Shown here: positions 1-6,720 of the stretch, piece by piece
How the letters are laid out: every line of letters starts with the position of its first letter
Numbering within the stretch: position 1 is the stretch's first letter
Assembly (NCBI GenBank): GCA_003105225.1
Contig: PQAK01000043.1
Span: 1 to 16,449 of the forward strand
DNA: 16,449 nt
Origin: Deltaproteobacteria bacterium
Lineage (GTDB): Bacteria > Desulfobacterota > Deferrimicrobia > Deferrimicrobiales > Deferrimicrobiaceae
Direction of reading: 5' to 3'
The notes under the pieces: generated by a model
The model's database searches: none
Told to the model about the DNA's origin: nothing
The model's input: only the letters and a program-made list of their open reading frames with translations
Program-made: the position numbers and the translations under genes

Positions 1-357
1 GAGACCGGGGTCTTCATGCTCCTGTTCCTCGACCTTTCCTACGACGACGCGAGGCGAAAGGGGCTCCTGCGGAACACGGCGGAGCTGGACGAGGCCATCA
101 TCCACGGCGCCGTCAAGCGCGCCCGCCCGAAGTTCATGACGGTCGCCGCGGCGTTCATGGGGCTGTTGCCCATCATGTGGTCCACCTCGGCGGGAGCGGA
201 CGTCATAAAACGCATCGCCGCCCCGATGCTGGGCGGCCTTGTCACGTCGTTCATCCTGGAGCTCCTCGTGTACCCGGCGATCTACAAGCTCTGGAAGGCG
301 CGGGAGATGAAGAAGGCGGAAGCCGCCGGAGCCGTGCCCGGGCTGGAAAGGGGATGA
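1..357 (+). CDS. cusA: CusA/CzcA-family heavy-metal RND efflux pump, C-terminal end (5' truncated by window)
   Basis: The reading frame is open from base 1 and ends with TGA at 355-357, giving the last 118 residues of a protein normally over 1000 residues long. It carries the typical end of the CusA/CzcA inner-membrane pump: a helix reading GVFMLLFLDL, a cytoplasmic HGAVKRARPKFMTV segment (CusA of E. coli has a very similar HGAVLRVRPKAMTV), the GLLPIMWSTSAGADVIKRIA stretch, and the last membrane helix before a charged tail. In this family the trimeric pump takes Cu(I)/Ag(I) (CusA) or Zn/Co/Cd (CzcA) from the periplasm and inner membrane and exports it through CusB and CusC partners. The metal-binding residues lie upstream of the window, so specificity is inferred from the copper genes that follow. 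Partner genes are presumably upstream. Confidence 0.88.
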   Translation, partial: ETGVFMLLFLDLSYDDARRKGLLRNTAELDEAIIHGAVKRARPKFMTVAAAFMGLLPIMWSTSAGADVIKRIAAPMLGGLVTSFILELLVYPAIYKLWKAREMKKAEAAGAVPGLERG

Positions 358-463
358 GGACGAGCGCCGAGAAGGAGTGGACTCCGAAAGTGGCGACAAG
401 GGAATAATTACGGGAAATATACGTCACAAGGGAACGACGACAACAGAGGGGAGATGGAAGGAT

Positions 464-577
464 GAGAGGAACTTCCCCTGCTTCGGCACAGCCGTGGGTG
501 GCCACTGCGACCAGTGGGAGTGCGCCTGGCGGGAGGACTGTCTCCCCGGTCCCGCGGCACAACGGCACCCGGGATAG
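464..577 (+). other. possible small cysteine-rich ORF (start unclear)
   Basis: In one frame the segment encodes about 37 residues ending at TAG 575-577, with four cysteines in the pattern C-x8-C-x4-C-x5-C, two tryptophans and several acidic residues (core reading GGHCDQWECAWREDC). Third-position GC in this part of the frame is high, like the real genes nearby, and better than in the overlapping ATG-started frame at 462. The frame extends upstream to a GTG at 377, but codon use there is poor and the only purine-rich motif overlaps that GTG. The ATG at 462, preceded by a GAGGGGAG sequence, is one frame off, so one missing base near 467-471 would join it to the cysteine-rich part. It may be a real small metal-binding protein, a decayed gene, or chance. 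Confidence 0.25.
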
Positions 578-716
578 CGGGTCCTATATCGACCCGCCGC
601 GGTCCGCGAACCTGCCGAATAATCTCTATCGGATTGAAGAATATTCGCCAGAATCACTCTCCGGGCATCGCAGGTATACGGCGTAACGCAGCGGAAGTTT
701 TATTATTCCGATAGCT

Positions 717-722
717 TATAAA
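717..722 (+). promoter_or_regulatory. weak candidate -10 element upstream of the Met-rich gene
   Basis: TATAAA sits in the most AT-rich stretch of the cusA to Met-rich gene gap. The hexamer 17 bp upstream (GAAGTT) does not resemble a sigma70 -35, so if the promoter is real it probably needs an activator. The inverted repeat at 753-766 would then lie just after the transcription start, where an operator could sit. Confidence 0.2.
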
Positions 723-876
723 TCTAAAGAAAAATGGCACGGCAGGTGCAACGTGTCCAGAGACACATTGACCCGGAAGGGTGGACGCGGAGGACAGGGA
801 CGGACACTTCCTGGGGATTATGGAATTTACCAGAGGCAGGGAGGCGACGTTCAATGCCGATAGGGAGGAGAGGGGG

Positions 877-1413
877 ATGGGCATGAATCGTTCTATGGTG
901 TGTGCGGTTCTTCTGGCATTTCTTGCCTTTCCGCCGGCGGGAATCGCCGGGGAGAAGGGACATGGGTCGATGCCCGGGATGAAGTCCGGGGAAATGGGAC
1001 AAGGCTCGATGGCTGGAATGAAGATGGAAGAGCACGGGAAAATGGGCGACAAGGTCTTCGGCGGGAAGGTCGGGCCGTGGCAAGGTGAAGTGCGCCTGAT
1101 GGACATGAAGGCCCACATGGAGAAGGCCAAGGCTTCCGGGATGAAGATGGAGGGCATGGTGATGAAGAGCCATCACGTCGCCCTTCATCTGAGCGATCCC
1201 GGGACGAAGAAGCCGGTCGCTGTGAGCGAGGGAAAGGGTACAGTGAAGGTGACCGGACCGGACAAGAAGGAGGAGACGACGAATTTCATGGTGATGGAGG
1301 GCCACTTCGGGGCCGACGTCAATCTCCCCAAGCCGGGAAAATATACCTTCAAGACGGAGGTCGAGTCCGGTGGCAAGAAAGGCTCTGCGTCGTTTTCGTA
1401 CACGGTGAAATAA
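877..1413 (+). CDS. Met/His-rich exported protein, probable periplasmic copper-binding protein
   Basis: The product is 178 residues. The ATG at 877 is chosen because AGGAG at 866-870 lies 6 bases upstream; the frame extends to a GTG at 781 without a ribosome site. Residues 1-24 form a signal peptide with a hydrophobic core and likely cleavage after GIA. The mature N-terminus is very rich in methionine, lysine and histidine and shows a degenerate tandem repeat: GHGSMPGMKSGEMG at 28-41 followed by GQGSMAGMKMEEHGKMG. Methionine-rich motifs of this sort bind Cu(I)/Ag(I) in CusF, CopA-type and related proteins. The C-terminal 85 residues look like a small beta-sandwich of the YtkA/CopC-like kind (HHVALHLSDPG, then KPGKYTFKTEVES and a final FSYTV strand). 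Its position between a CusA pump and a copper ATPase supports a periplasmic chaperone or buffer role. No close family is recognised with certainty. Confidence 0.8.
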   Translation: MGMNRSMVCAVLLAFLAFPPAGIAGEKGHGSMPGMKSGEMGQGSMAGMKMEEHGKMGDKVFGGKVGPWQGEVRLMDMKAHMEKAKASGMKMEGMVMKSHHVALHLSDPGTKKPVAVSEGKGTVKVTGPDKKEETTNFMVMEGHFGADVNLPKPGKYTFKTEVESGGKKGSASFSYTVK

Positions 1414-1434
1414 CCGGGCACGAGTAACGGGACG

Positions 1435-1467
1435 CGACAAAGGGCCGCCGCAAGCGGCCCTTTGTCG
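1435..1467 (+). terminator. rho-independent terminator after the Met-rich protein gene
   Basis: A perfect 14-bp stem (1435-1448 with 1454-1467) closes a five-base CGCAA loop. The stem has an AAAGGGCCGC/GCGGCCCTTT core and is followed by a T-rich but interrupted TTGTTG run. It starts 21 bases after the stop codon. This separates the Met-rich gene from the ATPase gene, which then needs its own promoter. Confidence 0.75.
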
Positions 1468-1560
1468 TTGTTGACCGCGTGCGCCGCAGCGACAAGGACC
1501 CGAGGGGAGGGTCATCGGGGTCGACTTGACGGATGCCATTGAAGCCATTTTTTTCACGTT

Positions 1561-1584
1561 CCGCGGTTCGCCTTTGCGAAGCGG
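1561..1584 (+). promoter_or_regulatory. hairpin/inverted repeat upstream of the copper ATPase gene (possible operator)
   Basis: TTCGC (1567-1571) and GCGAA (1576-1580) pair around a CTTT loop, and CCGC (1561-1564) pairs with GCGG (1581-1584) across a two-base GG bulge. It sits about 100 bp before the ATPase start. A TTGACG at 1526-1531 could be a -35 box, but the AT-rich segment 17 bp later is only a T run. It may be a metal-regulator site or leader hairpin; it does not match a known CueR or CsoR box that I can recall. Confidence 0.25.
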
Positions 1585-1680
1585 GAAGATGAGGGCAATC
1601 ATCCCAGGTGGTGTGCATGTTCGAAAGTACTCGCTCCGAAGCTTGAGGTGAAGAAACGATCCCGGTAGGAGGTCAGGCCG

Positions 1681-4050
1681 ATGGGCGGACGTCATGCGCC
1701 GATCCCAAATGAGGACGACCCGAAAAGAGCGGCGGAAAAGACGCAATGGAAGGATCCCGTCTGCGGGATGACCGTGGGGCCGGAGAGCCCGCATCGGCTC
1801 GTATACGAAGGGGACGAGTACCGGTTTTGCGCCGCGCATTGCCTGGAGAAATTCCGCCAATCCCCTGAACGATACCTGGAAGATGCGGCTCAAAAGAAAG
1901 GGCCGGCGGAGGAAGCGCCTTCCCCTGCGGAAGGGAAAGCGTATACCTGCCCCATGCACCCGGAAATCGTCCGGGATGCGCCCGGCAGCTGTCCCAAGTG
2001 CGGGATGGCCCTGGAAGCCCGGACGGCGGCCTCCGAAGAGGAGGAGATCCCGGAACTCGTCGACATGACGCGGCGTTTTTGGGTAAGCCTGGCCCTGACG
2101 TTGCCTGTCCTCATCTCCGCCATGGGAGATTCGCTTCCCGGACATCATCTGGATGGCATCCTGTCGCCGCGGGGACGGGGATGGATGGAACTTGCCCTGG
2201 CAACCCCCGTGGTCCTCTGGGGGGGATGGCCCTTTTTCGTGCGGGGCTGGCAATCCCTGGTCCACCGCAGCCTGAACATGTTCACCTTGATCGGGCTCGG
2301 CGTCGGCGTCGCATACGGTTACAGCGTGATCGCAAAGCTATTCCCGGGGATTTTCCCGGTTTCTATCCGGGGCGAGAGCGGGGATGTCTCCGTCTACTTC
2401 GAAGCCGCGGCGGTGATCACCACCCTCGTGCTGCTGGGACAGGTCATGGAGCTTAGGGCCCGCAGCCGGACCGGGGCGGCCATCAAGGCCCTTCTCGGGT
2501 TGGCGCCGAAGACGGCCCGCCGCATCCGGGAAAACGGGTTCGAGGAGGACATCTCCCTCGACGATGTCCTGCCGGGAGACCGGCTGCGCGTGCGACCCGG
2601 GGAGAAAGTCCCCGTGGACGGAATCGTCCTCGAAGGGAGCAGCGCGGTTGACGAGTCGATGGTCACGGGGGAGCCGATCCCCGTGGAGAAGAAGGCGGGC
2701 GACCGGCTGGTGGGGGCGACGGTGAACGGCACCGGGTCGCTTGTAATGCGCGCGGAACGAGTGGGGAGCGAAACGCTCCTTGCGCGGATCGTCCGGATGG
2801 TCGCGGAGGCCCAGCGCAGCCGCGCGCCGATCCAGAAACTGGCGGACCGGGTGGCGGGCTATTTCGTGCCCACCGTAGTGGCAACCGCCATCGTCACGGC
2901 CGTCGTCTGGGGATTGTTCGGGCCGTCGCCGCGGATGGCCCATGCCCTGATCAACGCTGTGGCCGTGCTGATCATCGCCTGCCCCTGCGCCCTGGGGCTT
3001 GCGACGCCAATGTCGATCATGGTGGCCACGGGGAAAGGGGCGACCGCGGGCGTCCTTTTCAAGAACGCCGAGGCCATCGAAGTGCTGCGGAAAGTGGACA
3101 CCCTGGTAGTCGACAAGACCGGGACGCTCACCGAGGGAAAGCCGCGGCTGGTCACCGTGGTTGCGGGCAAGGACTGGGAGGAGGCGGGTCTCCTGCGGTT
3201 GGCCGCGAGTCTGGAGCGGGGAAGCGAGCATCCGCTGGCGGCGGCCATCGTCTCCGGAACGCAGGATCGGGGGGTCGAACTCGCCGGCGCGGATTCGTTC
3301 GAATCGGTCACCGGGAAAGGGGTCAAGGGTCGCGTGGACGGGCACTCCGTGGGTCTCGGCAACCGCCGGCTCCTCGAGGATCTCGGGATCGACCCGGGAG
3401 AATTCGCAGGGAAAGCGGAAGCGCTTCGGAAGGACGGCCAGACCGTGATGTTCGTGACAGCGGACGGAAACGCGGCCGGGCTTCTCGGTGTGGCGGATCC
3501 CGTCAAGGGGACGACCGCGGAAGCGATCCGGGCGCTCCACAAGGAGGGGATCCGGATCGTGATGCTGACGGGCGACAACCGGACGACGGCTGACGCCGTG
3601 GCGAAAAAGCTCGGCATCGACGAGGTGGTCGCCGAGGTCCTCCCTGACCAGAAGGCCGATGCGGTAAAGCGCTTCCAGGGAGAAGGACGGATGGTGGCCA
3701 TGGCGGGGGACGGGATCAACGACGCGCCCGCCCTGGCGCAGGCACAGGTGGGTATCGCGATGGGGACGGGCACCGACGTGGCGATGGAAAGCGCCGGAGT
3801 AACGCTCGTAAAGGGAGACCTGAGGGGGATCGTTCGGGCGCGGAAGCTGAGCGAAGCCACCATGCGTAACATCCGGCAGAACCTGTTCTTCGCCTTCGTC
3901 TACAACGCGCTGGGGGTTCCCGTCGCGGCGGGCGTCCTCTATCCGTTTTTCGGCATTCTCCTTAGCCCGATGATCGCCGCCGCGGCGATGAGCTTCAGCT
4001 CCGTGTCCGTCGTGACCAACGCGTTAAGGCTCCGGAGCGTGAGCCTGTGA
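1681..4050 (+). CDS. copA: copper-translocating P1B-type ATPase with N-terminal YHS and HMBD domains
   Basis: The product is 789 residues; AGGAGGT at 1667-1673 lies 7 bases before the ATG. Domains in order: a YHS domain (about 23-66, Cys28, Cys50, Cys54), a heavy-metal-binding domain (88-112, CPMHPEI then CPKCGM with Cys104 and Cys107), then the ATPase core. The core shows the TGEP actuator loop, the membrane CPC motif at 434-436, the phosphorylated Asp478 in DKTGT, the SEHPLA nucleotide-binding motif, TGDN, and GDGIND at 676-681. The CPC motif, the YN in the next helix and the MSFSS motif in the last helix are signatures of the P1B-1 subgroup, which exports Cu(I)/Ag(I) from the cytoplasm using ATP. 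No ferredoxin-like HMA domain with CxxC is present. It follows a CusA pump and a Met-rich periplasmic protein, so it likely supplies the cytoplasm-to-periplasm step of copper detoxification. Transport direction and metal are inferred from family motifs. Confidence 0.95.
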   Translation: MGGRHAPIPNEDDPKRAAEKTQWKDPVCGMTVGPESPHRLVYEGDEYRFCAAHCLEKFRQSPERYLEDAAQKKGPAEEAPSPAEGKAYTCPMHPEIVRDAPGSCPKCGMALEARTAASEEEEIPELVDMTRRFWVSLALTLPVLISAMGDSLPGHHLDGILSPRGRGWMELALATPVVLWGGWPFFVRGWQSLVHRSLNMFTLIGLGVGVAYGYSVIAKLFPGIFPVSIRGESGDVSVYFEAAAVITTLVLLGQVMELRARSRTGAAIKALLGLAPKTARRIRENGFEEDISLDDVLPGDRLRVRPGEKVPVDGIVLEGSSAVDESMVTGEPIPVEKKAGDRLVGATVNGTGSLVMRAERVGSETLLARIVRMVAEAQRSRAPIQKLADRVAGYFVPTVVATAIVTAVVWGLFGPSPRMAHALINAVAVLIIACPCALGLATPMSIMVATGKGATAGVLFKNAEAIEVLRKVDTLVVDKTGTLTEGKPRLVTVVAGKDWEEAGLLRLAASLERGSEHPLAAAIVSGTQDRGVELAGADSFESVTGKGVKGRVDGHSVGLGNRRLLEDLGIDPGEFAGKAEALRKDGQTVMFVTADGNAAGLLGVADPVKGTTAEAIRALHKEGIRIVMLTGDNRTTADAVAKKLGIDEVVAEVLPDQKADAVKRFQGEGRMVAMAGDGINDAPALAQAQVGIAMGTGTDVAMESAGVTLVKGDLRGIVRARKLSEATMRNIRQNLFFAFVYNALGVPVAAGVLYPFFGILLSPMIAAAAMSFSSVSVVTNALRLRSVSL

Positions 4051-4164
4051 GGGATCGCGCAGTCATGTCTTTCTCCGCTCCGGCTCCTCCATCCTTATGG
4101 CAGGTCACGGGAGCGGCGGCGTTCTCCCATTCGGTGAAATAGAAGCTCCGTATTTTTTTCCACA

Positions 4165-4193
4165 TTGGTGCAATCGCCCCTCCGTGATTTTAT
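4165..4193 (+). promoter_or_regulatory. candidate sigma70 promoter for the small exported protein
   Basis: TTGGTG (4165-4170) and TTTTAT (4188-4193) are separated by 17 bp. Each hexamer matches four of six consensus positions. The predicted start near 4200 would give a leader of about 90 bases before the ATG at 4291. Confidence 0.4.
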
Positions 4194-4290
4194 CCATCAG
4201 GGGAACCCTGCCGCATCGGGGGTCATCTCAACAAGTAACAAACGTTCCTTTCAGGGGGAACGGGAAACCGGTACACACGGAGGTGAAAAT

Positions 4291-4611
4291 ATGTTGAGGA
4301 AATATTTTCTGGCGCTGACCGTTCTGGCGGCATTCTTCATTATCGCCGCCGGTTCCGCCCAGGCAGGGTGGGGGCATTCGTACGACTCCACGCAGCCCGG
4401 GGAAACGATGAGCTCGGAACCGGCCGCTCCGGAAGGATCGTCCAGCTCCTCCGAGCAGCAGACGCAGGGCATGGAATCCTCCGATTACCAGAAGGAGGAG
4501 GCCGTGGAAACCGGCAGGCTGCCGGAGAGCCAGGGATTCGAATCCAACGAGCCCGCCACGGTGGACGTCGGCGGTGTTCTTTACAGGGGAGGTATTGACG
4601 CAGGTTCGTAG
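4291..4611 (+). CDS. small exported protein of unknown function
   Basis: The product is 106 residues. The ATG at 4291 is chosen because GGAGGTGA at 4279-4286 lies 4 bases upstream and because a clean signal peptide starts there; the frame is open upstream to 4165 but without a ribosome site. Residues 1-26 are a signal peptide (MLRKYFLALTVLAAFF, ending AGSAQA before GWGHS). The mature 80 residues contain no cysteine and are rich in Ser, Glu, Gln and Gly, with a long low-complexity acidic stretch that looks disordered, and a short ordered-looking tail (DVGGVLYRGGID). I do not recognise a family. Its candidate promoter, strong ribosome site and strong terminator suggest an independently expressed single gene. 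It may be a periplasmic stress protein, but nothing in the sequence proves that. Confidence 0.8.
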   Translation: MLRKYFLALTVLAAFFIIAAGSAQAGWGHSYDSTQPGETMSSEPAAPEGSSSSSEQQTQGMESSDYQKEEAVETGRLPESQGFESNEPATVDVGGVLYRGGIDAGS

Positions 4612-4640
4612 CCTTTGACGAAAAAAAGCCCGTTCGCTTG

Positions 4641-4687
4641 AAAAAGGCCGGCATTCCGGCGGTTGCCTCCGGATGCCGGCCTTTTTT
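4641..4687 (+). terminator. strong rho-independent terminator
   Basis: GGCCGGCAT (4646-4654) pairs with ATGCCGGCC (4673-4681) and CCGG with CCGG inside it across a single bulged T at 4655. The loop is at 4660-4668. Five As precede the stem and six Ts (4682-4687) follow it. It lies 30 bases after the stop of the small exported protein. Confidence 0.9.
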
Positions 4688-4734
4688 CATGGAGGGATCC
4701 TCGCCCGCTGCGTGCGGGAAAAATCCACTTGTTC

Positions 4735-4763
4735 TTGTGGAGGGAATTCCCGGCGATTATAAT
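4735..4763 (+). promoter_or_regulatory. sigma70-like promoter of the transglutaminase-TPR gene
   Basis: A perfect TATAAT at 4758-4763 is preceded at 17 bp by TTGTGG (4735-4740). Transcription would start near 4770. This is only about five bases before the upstream GTG at 4775, so it argues for the later GTG at 4817 as the translation start. Confidence 0.6.
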
Positions 4764-4816
4764 AGGAACATTTCGTGGTTTTATGGAAGCATCTCCCCGT
4801 AAGGGAAAATAAACCG

Positions 4817-5956
4817 GTGTTCAATAAACCTGCGGTTCATTCGGTCCTCCTGTCCCTAGGCGCGTGCCTGTTCTTCCTGTCTGCCTCCCCGTCGGTTGCA
4901 CTCGCCGCCGTGCCGGTAAAGGACGATGTACGGCTGTTCCAGGAAAACCTGGAGCGGATCGCACGGTTGCCCGACGATGAGGTCCGCCTGTTGCCGACGC
5001 TTTTCGGGGCCGCCGGGGAGGGAGTTCGCAAGCTTACAGGACGCACCACGGATGCCGCCCTTGTCGAGAAGGAACTGAACCGGATCGCCTGGCGCGTATC
5101 CGCTTCCCTGGTCGGGGCGCGGGAGCCTCGCCTTGCGGTAGCCGCCATTAACCGGGCGCTGTTCGCCGACGAGGGGTTTGCCTACGATCCCGCTCCCGGG
5201 GACCCCGAAAATTATCTCCTGGACCGGGTGATCGCGCGGAAACGAGGGAACTGCCTCGGGCTGACCTTCCTCTTTCTGGCCCTCGGCGAGCGGTTGGGCA
5301 TCCCTCTCCGGGGGGCGTACGTTCCCGGCCACTGTTTTGCCCGGTACGAAGGCAACGGCATGCGGATCAACATCGAAACGGGCGAGAAGGGGGCCGAGCG
5401 CAGCGACGCCTGGTACGCGGGGACATTCCGGATCGGGATCGGGAATCCCTATCTGCGCACCCTCGGGAAAAGGGAGATGATCGGGGTGTACCTGAAGAGC
5501 CTCGGCGCAACCCTCTCCCGCAAGGGAATGGAGGAAGAGGCCCTGCGTCTCTACCGGGAGGCTGAGCTGTTCAGCCCAGGCCTCCCGGACGTCTACTACA
5601 ATGCCGGCGTTTCCTACCAGAAATTGGGGAAATCCGACGAGGCCATCGCCCAGTACCGGAAAGCGCTATCCCTCGACCCGGACATGGCGGCCGCCCGCGG
5701 GAACCTGGGCGCCACGCTCTGTTCCTGCGGCAGGACGGAGGACGGCATCCGGGAGTACCTGAAAGTCCTCGAAATCAATCCGGATAATCCCAAGGCTCGT
5801 TCGGGGCTCGCCAAGGCCTACTTCTCGCGGGGCGCCTACCGGGAGGCGATCCCGCACTGCGACCGGGCGATGGAGCAGGGATGCAGTTTCGATCCCTCGA
5901 TGCTGCGGGTCCTCGAACGGTACCGCGACGCCGGCAGCATTCCCCCGCCGCGCTGA
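4817..5956 (+). CDS. exported transglutaminase-like (SirB1-type) protein with TPR repeats
   Basis: From the GTG at 4817 the product is 379 residues. This start is preferred over the GTG at 4775 because AAGGGA (4801-4806) lies upstream, the predicted transcription start leaves no leader for 4775, and a normal signal peptide then begins at once (hydrophobic core LLSLGACLFFLSAS, cleavage near ALA at 28-30). Residues about 60-200 resemble the SirB1/transglutaminase-like fold: a cysteine in RKRGNCLGL (Cys146), a histidine in GHCFARY (His172) and an acidic residue in INIETGEKG, the order of a Cys-His-Asp/Glu triad. Residues about 225-362 form roughly four tetratricopeptide repeats (VYYNAGVSYQKLGKSDEAIA is a typical one). 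Family knowledge suggests a periplasmic peptidase-like or protein-binding role; the substrate is unknown. It converges on the DUF169 gene with only five bases between stop codons. Confidence 0.85.
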   Translation: MFNKPAVHSVLLSLGACLFFLSASPSVALAAVPVKDDVRLFQENLERIARLPDDEVRLLPTLFGAAGEGVRKLTGRTTDAALVEKELNRIAWRVSASLVGAREPRLAVAAINRALFADEGFAYDPAPGDPENYLLDRVIARKRGNCLGLTFLFLALGERLGIPLRGAYVPGHCFARYEGNGMRINIETGEKGAERSDAWYAGTFRIGIGNPYLRTLGKREMIGVYLKSLGATLSRKGMEEEALRLYREAELFSPGLPDVYYNAGVSYQKLGKSDEAIAQYRKALSLDPDMAAARGNLGATLCSCGRTEDGIREYLKVLEINPDNPKARSGLAKAYFSRGAYREAIPHCDRAMEQGCSFDPSMLRVLERYRDAGSIPPPR

Positions 5957-5969
5957 ATCGGTCAGCGCG
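5949..5969. terminator. stop-to-stop hairpin between two convergent genes
   Basis: CGCGCTGA (5949-5956) is a perfect 8-bp inverted repeat of TCAGCGCG (5962-5969) around an ATCGG loop. Each arm contains the TGA stop of one of the two facing genes. There is no T run on either side, so it is not a classical terminator. It could block 3' exonucleases or act with Rho. Confidence 0.45.
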
Positions 5970-6705
5970 CCTGGCGCGGCCCCCGTTTCCGCAGGCCTTC
6001 CCACGTTTTCCCCGCAAGGAAGCTTTCCGGGATGTTGCCCGCCATCTCCAGGAACCTGCGATAGGGGACGGCGAACGTCAGGACATCGGGCTCCACGTAC
6101 GGCCGCGCCGAAAGGTCGAACAGCCCCAGCACCGCCCGGGCGCCCTCCCCGGCCCCTTCCTTCAGCGGATGGGTGACGATGGCGCCGCAACCGGAGGAAA
6201 ACGGGGCGATCACCCCCTCGTCCTTCCGGTCGAAATTCGCCAGGACGTGCAATCCGCCCAGGATGTCCGGGGAGGCGAAGAAAATGACGACCTGCGGGTC
6301 GCCGCCGTGCTGCGCCCTGTCCGCGCGGGTGAACACCGCGAACGGTTTCGGGGCGGGGCCGCCTGCCCCCTGCGCGATCCGGGAACCGGCGATCTCCGGG
6401 GTCTTCAGGTACCTCTCGCCCTCCATCCGGCCGGGGATCCCGCAGGAGAGAAACTGCTCGATCCCTTCCCGCGGCTTGTCGAGGAAGCCCAGGTAGAATC
6501 CGCCGCCCGGGCAGCCGTAATGCGACCGCGAGAATGCCGCGGGGCTCCCCTCCCTGCGGGTCTTCGCAAGCAGGGCGAAGACGCAGACGTGGGCCCCCTC
6601 CGGCGGGAGGTGCGTCCCCGCGGGCAGGTCGTCCGCATACCGGAAGAGGACGGGATATTCGGGCAATCCGAACGCTTCCACGAACCGGTCGAAAGGGTCC
6701 TTCAT
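5962..6705 (-). CDS. DUF169 family protein
   Basis: The product is 247 residues, starting at ATG 6705 with a G-rich ribosome site (AAGGGGGG) about six bases upstream. The protein matches the DUF169 family (COG2043 type): an N-terminal YPVLFRYADDLP segment, a conserved cysteine in HYGCPGGGFYLGF, a second in QFLSCGIPGRMEGERYLKTPE, a PQVVIFFASPDILGGLHVLANF strand region, and a third cysteine in the SSGCGAIVTHP motif. The family is common in anaerobes and archaea; its biochemical function is not established as far as I know, though the invariant cysteines suggest metal or cofactor binding. It starts 15 bases after the stop of the dehydrogenase gene on the same strand, so the two are probably one transcript. 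No signal peptide is seen, so it is cytoplasmic. Confidence 0.85.
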   Translation of the reverse strand: MKDPFDRFVEAFGLPEYPVLFRYADDLPAGTHLPPEGAHVCVFALLAKTRREGSPAAFSRSHYGCPGGGFYLGFLDKPREGIEQFLSCGIPGRMEGERYLKTPEIAGSRIAQGAGGPAPKPFAVFTRADRAQHGGDPQVVIFFASPDILGGLHVLANFDRKDEGVIAPFSSGCGAIVTHPLKEGAGEGARAVLGLFDLSARPYVEPDVLTFAVPYRRFLEMAGNIPESFLAGKTWEGLRKRGPRQAR

Positions 6706-6720
6706 GACGTGCCCCCCTTC

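Larger units (their letters stand above)
358..876 (+). other. 519-bp gap between cusA and the Met-rich protein gene; regulatory region or possible small ORF
   Basis: No convincing full-length gene is visible. The gap holds a perfect 7-bp inverted repeat (577-583 GCGGGTC and 591-597 GACCCGC), a second inverted repeat (753-757 GTGTC and 762-766 GACAC, loop CAGA), and an AT-rich stretch at about 697-735 including a TATAAA at 717-722 that could be a -10 element, although no good -35 lies 16-18 bp upstream. A short cysteine-rich reading frame is listed separately. The gap is long for an operon, so the downstream gene probably has its own promoter here. Confidence 0.5.

Noticed and set aside
1526..1556. 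CueR/MerR-type elongated-spacer promoter for the copper ATPase
   Set aside because: TTGACG is present but the region 19-20 bp later is a plain T run and the dyad typical of CueR sites is missing.
724..2265. 513-codon minus-strand open frame antisense to the Met-rich gene and the ATPase
   Set aside because: Its product has no recognisable motif and mirrors the codon structure of the sense genes.
2338..3872. Long minus-strand frames inside the copper ATPase gene
   Set aside because: The sense frame contains every P1B ATPase motif; the antisense frames show only Arg/Pro/Ser-rich composition.
4109..4158. Terminator for the copper ATPase gene (GGAGC/GCTCC stem before a T7 run)
   Set aside because: The stem is about six pairs with a bulge and the loop is about 30 bases, too weak to list; the T run at 4152-4158 is real.
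4775..4816. Upstream GTG start for the transglutaminase-TPR protein
   Set aside because: The predicted transcription start near 4770 leaves no leader, the ribosome site is weak, and the extra 14 residues only lengthen the signal peptide.
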